Source: Dryococelus australis
Taxonomy: Eukaryota; Arthropoda; Insecta; Phasmatodea; Phasmatidae
Reading direction: 5' to 3'
NCBI GenBank assembly: GCA_029891345.1
Contig: CM056995.1
Coordinates: 83,577,895-83,641,894, forward strand
Length of the DNA: 64,000 nt
The notes beneath the pieces are model-generated. The model was not told the origin of the DNA. It worked only from the letters and a program-made list of their open reading frames with translations, and did not search any database. Position numbers and translations under genes: made by a program. This document shows, one piece after another, positions 22,191 to 33,140 of the stretch (within the stretch, counting starts at the first letter, position 1; each line of letters opens with the position of its first letter).

Positions 22191-22980
22191 CTGTAAGGAT
22201 TTAAAATGGCCACAATTTTCCTTTGAATTTACAATATTTCGGACCTTTCAGTAAAAAAAAGTACGAATAACATTGAAATCGCTATTTTCCAAATCCGAAA
22301 AATATTATTTCCACCTGTATTCATAATGTTTTGTTAATCTTACAACAGAAACTGTTAAAATATTACATAAATTCAAATATATACATTATATGGTACATCG
22401 AACACATATTTGCTGTTGGGAAGTTTTTGGTTAGACATAAAGAAACAGAACACATTGGTTATCACGCTCGCCTCCCTGGGCGGGTTACATCATAAAAATT
22501 AATTGTATTGCAATGTGTGGATGTCGTGTTAGACATTGGTCAGCAGGTTTTATCGGAGATATCTCTCATCTCCCCTAGTCTCATGCTCCCCTTGATTCAT
22601 CCTCATTGGCTCTCAAGGCATCGATGTTAAGAGCCGCCTGAATCTGTCCCAAATTGTTTTCCTCTCCTACACGTCGAACTGATAATAAAAACATTTCTTA
22701 ACGAGTATATAAATAAGTCTTGTATTTTTGTGTGATTTTACAAATCGTAGTTTGCTTGATTCAAATATACATTTGTTGCTGTTTAAATTTTAAATCTGGG
22801 GATTATATTGGGAACTTGATTTCAGGGACTTGTAAAATTTTTCACTGTTGCATAAGGTTGAAACCACAGCGAGTCAGGCCAAATCTCTCGGGGCACGCAT
22901 TCAGAGGATCAGCGGCGTGAAGCATGGGAGCCAACAGTAGAAAAAACATGTTCTGAATACTCCAGCAGGGAGGGCACGAC
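22191..22980. other. Polinton interior; no gene recognised
   Basis: Includes GATGTTAAGAGCCGCCTGAA near 22622, which recurs as CTGTTAAGAGCCGCCTAAAT near 25945 outside the element, so it is probably a fragment of an interspersed repeat. Confidence 0.4.
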
Positions 22981-22989
22981 ATGAAACAC

Positions 22990-23665
22990 CTACAGCAGGG
23001 ATGCCAACCCATGAAAAAATACAAAATAACTTCCCCGGGGTTGACGCTGGGGTGCGTAAAACTGGTTTTTGCAAACTCCAGGCTGGATCGATACTGGAGG
23101 TCTTCCGAAAAAGTCGCCTTTGGGAGCAGGGGTTGTAGGGGGCATGCTTCTGTGGACAAGGGCCAGTTCTGAGGGGTGTAGGTGGGAGGGGGTGGCTGGC
23201 ATCATGAGTCAGGTCTGTTCTGAGCACGAGGCATGAAGGGTAGGGCAGCTACAAGCAGCCTGCTCCCGATGTGCATGCAAGTAGGCAGTTATCGCCATTT
23301 TGAATCAGTGGAGAAAAATGACAACCGAGGACAGACGGGTGACTGACACCAGGATCTCGTATTCTGGCGAAGGGGTGGTAGGGGACGTAGGGTGGCTGGC
23401 ATTGTGGTCTTGGGCAGGTCTGTAGGGGTTCAGGGAAGGGGTGGGTGGTTGGGGTGTGAGGGGGTGGCAGGCAAGCTTCCTCTGATGTGAGCACAACTAA
23501 TCAGATGACGCCATCTTGAGAAATTACTAAAAACATTCGACGATCGTGGGCAGCTCGCACTGATGAGGGTTGGGGAGGGGAAATGGGGTGCAAGATGGTT
23601 TCTTGACCTCACAGTCCTGCAGATGCGGTCTGGAGGGGAAGGGAAATGGGGTGTAGGTAGCTCTG
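22990..23665 (+). repeat. G-rich block with degenerate repeats
   Basis: GGGTGGCTGGCAT occurs twice (about 23190 and 23390), and GGGGAGGGGAAATGGGGTG and GGAAGGGAAATGGGGTGTAG recur near 23575 and 23640. Runs of three or more G on the plus strand could form G-quadruplexes. The proline-rich frames on the minus strand are products of the composition. Confidence 0.5.
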
Positions 23666-23824
23666 GAGTGAAGTGACCTCAGGTATCCCAGTCGTCCCCA
23701 TATTCAGTCGTTCATCAACGCTTGTGGGAGATAGACGTGCTATTCGTCAGTTCCTTCATAAACACTCTACCTCTAGACACTTGGTGGCCGACGAGGTTAC
23801 GATCGGGGGTTACCGCAGCTACGA

Positions 23825-25231
23825 ACCATCTCTAGTGATAGCTGCTTTTTAATATAAAAATATTTTATCGGGAAAATATACATTTTCGTGTGTTTATAGT
23901 CAACATTGCGATTAGTAATTGATTTCTGTGTTCGCTAGATGAAAATACAGTTTGCGTTAACAAGTGGGCTCTATTTACGGAATTTGTAGTACGTCTCCAT
24001 AAAGTGCTGCACGATTACACTTTGCGGGCTTAAGTACTTCTTCACGTCATCCGAGTGTCGCTACACTTCGATGGAAATAATTTGTGTTAAAAATGAATTA
24101 TTCTGAAAATAGGGAAACTTTAGTTGAAAAATTATTGTTTCGTTGTCTGTTGTAGGACGAGTGCAGAATTTTTCTCGTAAATTTCAACACATTTGCCTTC
24201 AAGATGCCGACTTCGCTACACGTATATAGTCAGGTTATCCACACACATAGCTTATAAGACGACATAATTGCTATAATGGACTCATTAATACACCAGACTC
24301 CACATCAAATGGCCATGTTTGAAAAAATACTCAAGGTATGTGTGCGAGGCATTAAGTAGTGTACGTGTATTTCTACTATGCTATTCTGTCTGTTAAAGTT
24401 TAAATCGTACAATTCAAATGCAAGTTTGGAAATCTTTATTTATTCATACTGACTACCTGAATTTAATTTAGTGAGTTTGCACTTGTCGACATCACATGTT
24501 ATTCACATAGTTAAAATTATCTCATGTGGAAATAATTTTTTTATGCTCTAGTCACATCCTGTTTAAAACTCCCGTAATTCCACTTATTATTCTCATAGTC
24601 GTTTGAAATTTCTGATTCGATGCGTGTAATTTATTCATACGTAGAACACTCTGAAATTCTCTAACGTTTAACTGCATTCCGAAAACAGATAATTTAACAT
24701 GTAAATCGCATCTTTCAAAGCCGCTTATCTAACCTCTACGAGCAATATTCCCCCCCCCCCCCAAATAAAATTTTCACCTAGGCCACTCTTAGGAACCATT
24801 TAAATACACTGAAAATTCTGTCGTGTGTTAAATATACTCGTAAAAATCGCCTATCTACCACCAACACCCCTCCAAGCACCTCAAAATTAGAAGAAGAAAA
24901 AGCCTTAGCCCACTCTTGCAATAAACTCTATATAACATTGCAACCCATCACTCTGGTCAGTCGCCTCCAGACATCACACCATCAACATCGTACAGAGCAC
25001 CTGCTACCCCCTCCCCCACCCAAAAAGAAAGAAAGAAATACAAGAAAAAATAATTTAAAAAAATTAACCCTTTCAATCCATTTAACCCTTTCATTAATTT
25101 AACCCACTTTGATTCGACAATTCTATCGGGTTAAGAACGGATTGAGGATTAATCTAATCAATCAAAACGATAATCCATCAATTCATTCCAATTAATCCCA
25201 AGTGAAGTAGAACCCCTAGGCCACCACTACT
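23825..25231 (-). repeat. Right terminal inverted repeat of the Polinton
   Basis: The complement of 10255-11587, ending AACCCCTAGGCCACCACTAC and a final T at 25231. It includes a run of 13 C at 24750-24762 opposite the shorter G run of the left arm near 10746. The arm is about 70 bp longer than the left one because of small indels. Confidence 0.85.
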
Positions 25232-25237
25232 AATAAT
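25232..25237. repeat. Right 6-bp target-site duplication of the Polinton (AATAAT)
   Basis: Directly follows ACTACT. It differs from the left copy (TATAAT) only at the first base. Confidence 0.6.
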
Positions 25238-25978
25238 ATTCATATAGGCCTACATGAATTATAAAGCGTAAGAAATTTTAGCTCAAGGGAAATCTGTTTA
25301 CAATATTCAGTGTTTAGATAAATAATAATAAATCATAGCAACAATTTATGGTATAAAAACCTGTCAACACTGTGATATCTCGCATGTTTAGTAGCCCCAA
25401 CTTTAATAACTCTCCACAAGTAGGCAGTGATTGCTCCTATTTACAACTTGGGAATGAAAATTACAAACTCTGGATTCGTCAGCTGGTTCCATAGCCATCC
25501 AATTTAAAATAAACCAGTTAGTTTTTACAATCGCTGGCACTAAGAAACTAGCTTTTACAACTACTTCATAAGTGGTCCTGCAGTAGTCCAGAAAAATATA
25601 TTTTACATGTCAACTGCGACTTTTATTGGTGTTACACGTGTCACGAAAATAAAAGAAACATGGGTACAATTACTTGAAGCAAAAACATTTCCAAACACTA
25701 CATATTTGCAAAGTTGAAAATTAATACCATCAAGTACTGTCTTACATGACCGATTTGTATCTGGAAATGATTTCTACAGATAAAATATACAACTGCGCAA
25801 AGCCGTCGGATAAGGTAAACATAGCAGACTAACGCATGTGTGTGTCTCCAATGCCGTGGTTGCTGGGCAACGCATCCGGATATGACGTCGGCTTCAACAG
25901 CGTATACTCACCTCAATCAACCTTATCGGATCTCAAGACCTCGCTGTTAAGAGCCGCCTAAATCTCTTCACTCACTCA
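25238..25978. other. No gene seen
   Basis: Unremarkable sequence flanking the Polinton; the end contains the short repeat fragment TGTTAAGAGCCGCCTAAAT. Confidence 0.4.
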
Positions 25979-26324
25979 TTCCGCCTTATGTAAAATTAAC
26001 ACTGCCATGTGCCTCATAACTTTATTCATGCGTCGGTAGACTGAAACTGTGAATTTATTATGAAAGTAAATGATTAACAAATCTGCTCATTTGTTAACTT
26101 CGATGCATAAAAAAAAACAGCAAGCGAAAGAAATAATGTAAGTTATCACAAATGGTTACGTAACACTTTTTACTCGACGTTAAGATACGGAGCTACTTCC
26201 TATCGATCGTTACCAACTTTACTGGGCGCATGTCACTCAGGGCGCCCATTAAAATATATGCAGGTAGGGAAGTGACTATTTTCTAAGGTTGATTTCAAAA
26301 GTGCTCACTTAATCGTGAACAGCC
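25979..26324 (+). mobile_element. MITE-1 copy, left end missing
   Basis: Matches the family from CCGCCTTATGTAAAATTAAC to the right terminus AAGTGCTCACTTAATCGTGA / ACAGCC at 26324. The left inverted terminus is absent. Confidence 0.8.
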
Positions 26325-26664
26325 TTTTCTCTGGGCTAATGCCGTGTCTCGTCGACACAGCGGCGGCGCCCACTCCGCTTCTCTCCAATCAAAGTTGAAA
26401 GGCGGCAGTAAGATAAAGGAGGTCAGGGTTAATTGAGCACTTCGTGAGCCCCCTAGTTAGATTCTTCTTTGTGACCATTGTCCATCTTACCGCCTCGAGT
26501 GATAATTTGCATCGCCATGATGTTGCGTTGGTCAAGTTACCCTGCGACGTAGTAATAAAAACATTAAATATACGACGCCAACTCTCACTGTTTCGTTCAC
26601 AAAATCATTCAATCTGAGCGGCCTCCAGTTTCAATAGAAAGACTCTAAAGCTCATATCTTTTTC
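26325..26664. other. Unique sequence before the minisatellite
   Basis: No repeat or gene recognised. Its last bases are read through by the minus-strand open frame of the array. Confidence 0.4.
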
Positions 26665-27787
26665 GTACTTCGCTGTCTGTGTTACTAGACACGGTAGTTC
26701 GTACTTCGCTGTCTGTGTTACAAGACACGGTAGTTGGTACTTCGCTGTCTGTGTTACTAGAGACGGTAGTTCGTACTTCGCTGTCAATGTTACTAGATAC
26801 AGTAGTTCGTACTTCGCTGTCTGTGTTACAAGACACGGTAGTTGGTACTTCGCTGTCTGTGTTACAAGACACGGTAGTTCGTACTTCGCTGTCAATGTTA
26901 CTAGATACAGTAGTTCGTACTTCGCTGTCTGTGTTACAAGACACGGTAGTTGGTACTTCGCTGTCTGTGTTACTAGACACGGTAGTTCATACTTCGCTGT
27001 CAATGTTACTAGATATAGTAGTTCGTACTTCGCTGTCTGTGTTACTAGATACAGTAGTTCGTACTTCGCTGTCAATGTTACTAGATACAGTAGTTCGTAC
27101 TTCGCTGTCTGTGTTACAAGACACGGTAGTTGGTACTTCGCTGTCAATGTTACTAGATACAGTAGTTCGTACTTCGCTGTCTGTGTTACAAGACACGGTA
27201 GTTGGTACTTCGCTGTCTGTGTTACAAGACACGGTAGTTCGTACTTCGCTGTCAATGTTACTAGATACAGTAGTTGGTACTTCGCTGTCAATGTTACTAG
27301 ATACAGTAGTTCGTACTTCGCTGTCTGTGTTACAAGACACGGTAGTTGGTACTTCGCTGTCTGTGTTACTAGACACGGTAGTTCATACTTCGCTGTCAAT
27401 GTTACTAGATACAGTAGTTCGTACTTCGCTGTCAATGTTACTAGATACAGTAGTTCGTACTTCGCTGTCTGTGTTACTAGATACAGTAGTTCGTACTTCG
27501 CTGTCAATGTTACTAGATACAGTAGTTCGTACTTCGCTGTCTGTGTTACTAGACACGGTAATTCGTACTTCGCTGTCAATGTTACTAGATACAGTAGTTC
27601 GTACTTCGCTGTCTGTGTTACAAGACACGGTAGTTGGTACTTCGCTGTCTGTGTTACAAGACACGGTAGTTCGTACTTCGCTGTCAATGTTACTAGATAC
27701 AGTAGTTCTTACTTCGCTGTCTGTGTTACTAGATACAGTAGTTCGTACTTCGCTGTCAATGTTACTAGATACAGTAGTTCGTACTTC
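26665..27787. repeat. 36-bp minisatellite, 31 full units plus 7 bp
   Basis: Units begin GTACTTCGCTGTC and recur exactly every 36 bp from 26665 to 27745, with a partial unit at 27781. Two main unit types differ at coordinated positions: CTGTGTTAC...AGACACGG and AATGTTACTAGATACAG. Because 36 is a multiple of 3 and the unit lacks stops in several frames, long open frames cross the array on both strands (376 codons plus; 360 codons minus, repeating TAKYELPCLVTQ; also NTDSEVRTTVSS in another frame). These frames are explained by the repeat. I do not call a gene. Confidence 0.95.
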
Positions 27788-28362
27788 CAATGCAGTTGCA
27801 GACCGGTGACATACGACGTCGGGACAATTCAAGTTTACTGGCAAAAAAAAATTAATAAACGTAATTTCACTGATTTAATATGTATGCAGAGTGCTTACTA
27901 TTGCCACGTGCATGTGCTGAGCGAAACACCAGCAGCTGAATTTTGCCCCTTCTCTGCTGTTCGAGTTTTCCCCGGAATGCAGGTTGTTTATCTTAAATTT
28001 ACAAGTTTTTTTTTTGGGGGGGGGGGGGACAATTTGTGGACTTTTCGTTCGTTAATCCAACCAAGGAAGTGCATCACTCGACTTTACCAATTGAAAATAT
28101 TGCATTAAAACACTGTACGGAGAATCATCCCTCGAATATTTTGTATGTGCATATCCCTGCACTGTTATAAAAAAATCCTTCATTTTTACAGAAAAGTGCT
28201 GGCAAAAATTTATCCAGGTATCCGTAAAAGGAACGTAAAATAACGGACACTCTGATTTTCAAAAACGGATTTTCTGTGAATTTTTGTTACGTGTGTGTTA
28301 TACTGTGTATAAAAATATATATTTTAAAAAGTTCAAATATTTTATACTTGAACTAGATTTGA
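27788..28362. other. No gene seen
   Basis: Contains a T run and a G run of 13 at 28016-28028. Otherwise ordinary. Confidence 0.4.
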
Positions 28363-28432
28363 ACCTGAGACAAGAAAGCTATAAGTCCACGACAATAGCC
28401 ACTCAACCATAACTCTCACATAATATTAGCGG
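28363..28432 (-). repeat. tRNA-derived sequence (pseudo-tRNA or SINE head)
   Basis: On the minus strand an A-box-like GGTTGAGTGGCTATTG is followed about 40 nt later by the B box GGTTCAAATCTAG. The spacing fits a tRNA-like polymerase III promoter, but I cannot draw a full cloverleaf, and no second copy is in the window. Confidence 0.45.
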
Positions 28433-29074
28433 TATCTTATGTACTTCTACTGCTGTCACAAGAAAATTTTCAGTTTCTAATACAGTTCGTGAATTTTAAG
28501 TGTTGCTAAATGTTACAGACACCTGATGATAATTTTTAATGTAAAGAATAGGCCTTAGTGGCGTGGATATCCTAACTGCCGCAGAAACGATAATTTTCTT
28601 ATTATAGTGGCGAAGAAAGCTTCGTGTGGACTCGACATTGTTCATCCCCGAAACCCGATGCTATAGAAAATAAGGCAACTTTCCGTGTTTTGTATTTAAG
28701 AACTTAATTCCGTTTTTCAACATTATGGATTGCGTTTCCGTATATTTATGTACATTTTCGTATAAATTTTTTAACAGCGTGACGAGTAAAATATGATCGG
28801 ATACTTGCTTAACTGTCCCGTATACATGTACAAACAACAGCGTTATTTTTCTGCCGAGTACCTTAAAAGAGATACATAACCATCTATAGGCCTAGTTACT
28901 TTCTAATTTTCTTTTTTTAGAAAAATCGAATAAAAAATTTGACTATCAGGGGTGACGTATCTACTTAACCATTCGATGTCCACTTTAATTTATGGTTTCA
29001 GGTATTGAAAACAAAGAAATTTATGATGCGAGCTCTACTTAAGTCGACACAACACATGTTTCGTTGTCATTTTT
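28433..29074. other. No feature seen
   Basis: AT-rich, no open frame of interest. Confidence 0.4.
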
Positions 29075-29242
29075 TATCATTTCGTCACTTTTAAAAATAA
29101 ATACTGCCATGCAAGTAATAAACACAGTTTATATATTTCACCGGACTCGAAAGTTAACGTTTAAGGTCACAATAAAATATATTTATCGACTAATATTCCA
29201 AATGAAAGAGCTTCCAGAAGTGCTCACTTTAGCGTGAATAGC
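29075..29242 (+). mobile_element. MITE-2 copy, left end missing
   Basis: Internal AATACTGCCATGCAAGTAAT and AAAGTTAACGTTTAAGG, then the right terminus AAGTGCTCACTTTAGCGTGA. It lacks the left inverted terminus. Confidence 0.75.
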
Positions 29243-30239
29243 ATTTAACCAAATTAATTGATGGGCGACAAAATATCGTCTTTTATTTCTGCCCCGAAAA
29301 AACACATTATACTACTCTGCAGTATATTTTTTAAAATTTAGAATATATAGAAATGCGTACAGTGAGACCCGTATGACAACTGCGGAGGAGCCTTAATTTG
29401 CAGAAGAAGCGCTCTTGTGTCCAAAGACAGAATGAAGAGTATTGCGATCAGTGGCGTGTGGTGTTTTTTTTTTTTTTTACAGAGTAAGCAATATGATAGC
29501 TCCACATATTTGAGTGTTTTAGATAACATCTGCTAGTGCCGGGCTGTGGTTCCATTTTCAATTTCTACTAACAAACACAACATTCAACTTTGCTTACCCT
29601 CCACATGAATCTACCGTTTTATAATACCTAACATTAGTTATAAAAACGGAAACAAAACGAATGTAATAATAATTAAACGGAATATTATTTAGAAAGCATA
29701 TTACACATTATGCGAAAACTCCCGTTTTCCCAAACACTTTAATCCAATTTTAATGGAGAAAATGAGGACTGGAGTACGCAAACAGAACGATACTGAAAGA
29801 ACGCGGCAGGGTAACTCGCTTGCGAGTTCGATTCATTGCTAGCCGCTCCCGTTTAATGAAATAAATACTAGATAGCAGCACTATGCGTGTACAGTACGGG
29901 AGTTACGAAAACTGTTTCTCGAACGAGAAACGGGAAACTCAGATGTGTTTACATTTAAAGTTAAGGCGAAAACTATAAAGCGTCAAACATTTCCAACATG
30001 TATTGGGTAAGCATAGCTTACCTTCCGTCCATGGAATAATCGCGAGTGATCGCGATTGCAAGAAGTGGCAGCCGTCTCGAGCAGGGCTCGGCGCACCGCA
30101 GGCTCGCTGCAATGTTCTGCAGCGTCCGCAAACTGGCTTCGCCGACGGCCGGCGACCGACACCCGCCGGCAAACACCTGTTGGACGAGGCGCGCCTCCCG
30201 GACAATCCTCCGGCACGACACACTCGCTTATCAGGTACA
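29243..30239. other. No gene assigned; GC-rich island at about 30040-30235
   Basis: The first 800 bp are AT-rich. The last ~200 bp are GC-rich and open in several frames on both strands (up to 94 codons), which is what high GC alone gives. No domain and no splice-site-supported exon is seen. The island ends where a MITE-2 begins. Confidence 0.4.
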
Positions 30240-30475
30240 CGCCGTTCACGATAAAGTGAGCACTTCTGACGCCCTAGTTACTTTTCCCGTTCAGCTATTT
30301 TTTATCCTTCAACCACCTTCTTAAATGAATATTACCATGCAAATAATGCACACGCAATGTGTATATTCCACCGCACGCGGCAAGTTAACGTCTAAAGCTA
30401 CAATAAGATATATTTATTGACTATTATTTCAAACGAGAGGGCTTTCTAAAGTGCTCACTTCGCCGTGAACAGCCT
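30240..30475 (+). mobile_element. MITE-2, complete copy
   Basis: About 235 bp from GCCGTTCACGATAAAGTGAG to the complement ending CGTGAACAGCC. It carries the family segment GGCAAGTTAACGTCTAAAGC. Confidence 0.85.
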
Positions 30476-30533
30476 ATAAGAGGGAGTAGTCAGGACATTA
30501 TTCTATGTAAGTTAGTTGTTGACCGTTTACGCG

Positions 30534-30956
30534 TATAGTCTATTCGCAGTTTCTTCGCACTTTTTGAATCGAACCTTTGACAAATCACCCCATGTATGAC
30601 GTGTTTAATTATTTTCTAAGTATACCATGTATCACAAGCGTTTTATACCCCTGTTAACATTAAAGTATCTTATTTTTCGTTAAATTGAAGTTTTACAAAT
30701 ATATTTTATCTATAAATTATAATATATCATTTATAATAAATGTGAATAGAAACCGCGAGAAAACCCGTGCGTTGGTAGTGGCTAGTAATAAATAGATCCC
30801 ATGCAAAATATTATTACAACTGAGTGCACACGAATTCGGTGCATTGTCCTTTGGTGTAATTTTCTACACTTATTTAAGCTTAGTTTGCACGAGGCGGAGG
30901 AATATGCTGGAGGTGGGGCTTCAGACAAGTTGGAAGTAACCGCGAACAGTCTATAT
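30534..30956 (-). mobile_element. MITE-3, complete copy (reverse)
   Basis: Starts TATAGTCTATTCGCAGTTTC, ends AACCGCGAACAGTCTATA. The interior is the complement of the 5466-5891 copy (CACCCCATGTATGACGTG; GGTGTAATTTTCTACACTT). Confidence 0.85.
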
Positions 30957-31464
30957 CTCAGCAACGGTGTTACTAGAGCAAATACCCAGGAATGCACATA
31001 TTCGGCAAGTTAATTGCACACAATTCTGCACACAACTCTAGAATGCAACATTGCACGTACTCATGCACAATTATATTATATTATAAACATTTTACTACAG
31101 ATATTTAGATAAATGTCTGCAGGCAATGTCAGTTTCCTGACAATTTTATTTTGCCCCTGTACGAACATAGTGCGAGTTTGTTGCCACCGTTGTAAGACTT
31201 AAGAGTGACCACTTTGGCAAATTAAATGTTCTGGGAAAGCAAATATAGAGATATTTACAAAATTAATTCATTAAAAAAGTACCAAGAAAGTTACCATTTT
31301 GTGAGATTTCAGTTGGAGGTGGATATTCCACACAAGATCCACAGTCATTCATTCCAGAGAAAAATTCACATACCAACATAAATTTAATATATATATATAT
31401 ATATGCAAATATATAATATAAGTATTAGATTTCCGCACAGTTTAGCTAGACTACTCAGCAAATT
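30957..31464. other. No gene; short (TA)n at 31387-31405
   Basis: AT-rich sequence with one short TA microsatellite. Confidence 0.5.
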
Positions 31465-31810
31465 AATATCCTGGGAACACGACTTCAAGCCAGAAAATAT
31501 AAGAACTAATTACATAAGTCCGTACGGTTTTGTTTTCATCATATTAAGTGTATTTTAAAAAAATGTAGAAATGGTAATAAAAAAGAGTTTGTCTGCGCAG
31601 TTTCCTCAGGAGGACGGAGCATATTAAAACCGTACACACATAGTTTCCATATGTGGGCTTCCATCGTGTGTAATAAAGTCCCACTGTTACAGATCTAATT
31701 TGCACAGGAAAGTGTGACGTCGAAAGCACTGCACGCCGGTTCAGTGCATTGCGCGTACGAGCGATGGATCAACGGACGCGCGTGTTATTGTCACCCGTAT
31801 CGCTATGCCG
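31465..31810 (+). repeat. Interspersed repeat G, copy 1
   Basis: Shares a run of landmarks with 32255-32640 and 41465-41860: CAGTTTCCT, a GTGGGCTTCCAT segment, GTTACAGATCTAATTTGCAC, a GAAAGCACTGC segment and CACCCGTATCGCT. The family is unknown and non-coding; all three copies lie in the same orientation. Confidence 0.7.
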
Positions 31811-32254
31811 CGAATGCGCAAAAAATATATATATATATCGGTCCTATGTATGTCCTTTGAAGGGGTTTCCACTATAAAAAAACCTTAGACAGTAAGCAGT
31901 AATTATCAAAATTCAGTTGACACAAAAGCCATGTTACTGCTTAAGTTGGACGAATAGAAACTCATCTTAGTTGTGTGATGTTTATTTATTCGTATTTTTG
32001 TTTTCGGAGGTTTTTATTCGAAGCAGTTAAGATAAATGAATAACTTAGTGGATTTTTAAATTGAAATTTCAAGATATGTTTACCTAAATTATTGATTTCT
32101 AGATGACTGGCTAAACCTTAAACTACTGAAACATTTCTACCGCAGTAAACAGTAACAACTACGTTGTGTTGGATTACGTTTAAGCCATGAATATGCTAAG
32201 TTGTTATTGTGCAAACCCTTTTATAAGGACCGACATTATTTGTTTGAATCGTTG
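31811..32254. other. No feature seen
   Basis: Short TA tract near 31826-31838; otherwise AT-rich. Confidence 0.4.
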
Positions 32255-32640
32255 TTTGCGCGGTTACGCATATCTCAGTCAAAAATATTCTAAGAATACG
32301 ACTTTTTGCTAGAAAATGTAAAAATCAATTATCTAAACCTTTATTTTTTTACTTTTATCGTGTTAGGCATACTAAAAAAAATCGTGAAATGGTAAAAAGA
32401 GATCGCATTTGCAGAGCTACCCTGTGCAATTTCTTTAAGACATCGGAGAAAAGTAGAACCACGCGGACGTAGCTTAATCTGTGGGCTTTCATAGCGTGCA
32501 ATGAAGTTGTAGAGTTGCAGATCTAATTAGCATAGCACAGCGCACCGACAGAAACACTGCGCGCATGAGCGACGAGGCGCTAGGCGTGCGAGCAAGTGTA
32601 GTCCATAGCCTATCGCTTCCTGGCCCCTGTGCCTGGAACA
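32255..32640 (+). repeat. Interspersed repeat G, copy 2
   Basis: Begins GTTTGCGCGGTTACGCATAT, which matches GTTTGCGCGAATACGCGTAT at 41481. Includes GTTGCAGATCTAATTAGCAT and GACAGAAACACTGCGC. Confidence 0.7.
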
Positions 32641-33140
32641 CGTGTCAAAGCTCCCGCTCCCATGTACTCGTATGCGCGAGTCACAGTAGCATGACGACGA
32701 CACGATGTCGGAGCGCGTGTTTACAATAGGTCGGTGATATCTGTCCGACAAATGTCGGACTTGGCTATTGGGAAACCCTGAAACGGCAAGTCACACCGTA
32801 TTATATACAATATTCACGACATACAACTCACAACAGTAAGAACGATTCTTTACTTTGGACATTATTTGAACACATACAAAATAAGTGTTTAAAAAATAAA
32901 CGAAATGTGATTTTTGTGCCAAGTCATTTGGTTTGTTTATTATTTGTTCCTGCAGGACAATACAAAGGGTATTTTGATTTGAAATGTTGTATTTACATTA
33001 TAATCTCACCCCGACGAACCCAACAAAACGAAAAGTAGAAATAGAATCTAATTCTGCCGTACTGTCGGGGTTGCGATTTTGGCGGACTGACCTTGCATCA
33101 TACTGGGTGTTAATGAAATTTTTGTCGTGTCTGGGCTGTA
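32641..33140. other. No gene seen
   Basis: Contains a small hairpin, GTCCGACAAATGTCGGAC, near 32741. No coding signal. Confidence 0.4.

Larger units (their letters stand above)
10255..25231 (-). mobile_element. Decayed Maverick/Polinton element, about 15.0 kb
   Basis: Four independent observations agree. Terminal inverted repeats of about 1.3-1.4 kb end in AGTAGT and ACTACT. A near-perfect 6-bp target duplication flanks them. The 15-kb length is normal for the group. A protein-primed type-B polymerase pseudogene of the Polinton kind lies inside. Recognisable frames are all on the minus strand. The family also normally carries a retroviral-type integrase, an FtsK-like ATPase, an adenovirus-type protease and capsid proteins; none is recognisable here, so they are deleted, eroded or replaced. 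The two terminal repeats have many substitutions between them, which points to an old insertion. Confidence 0.88.

Noticed and set aside
22842-23612. Proline-rich minus-strand open frames near the right TIR
   Set aside because: Three overlapping frames in a G-rich block; composition explains them.
26665-27787. CRISPR-like array
   Set aside because: Units are contiguous with no unique spacers, and the context is a eukaryotic genome.
26605-27809. Open frames of 376 (plus) and 360 (minus) codons as protein-coding genes
   Set aside because: Both are fully explained by a 36-bp tandem repeat whose unit lacks stops; several frames are open at once and no non-repetitive domain is attached.
29939-30324. 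Several overlapping open frames at 29939-30324 as an exon
   Set aside because: The GC-rich core (about 30040-30240) opens frames on both strands; no splice signals, domain or codon periodicity supports one of them.
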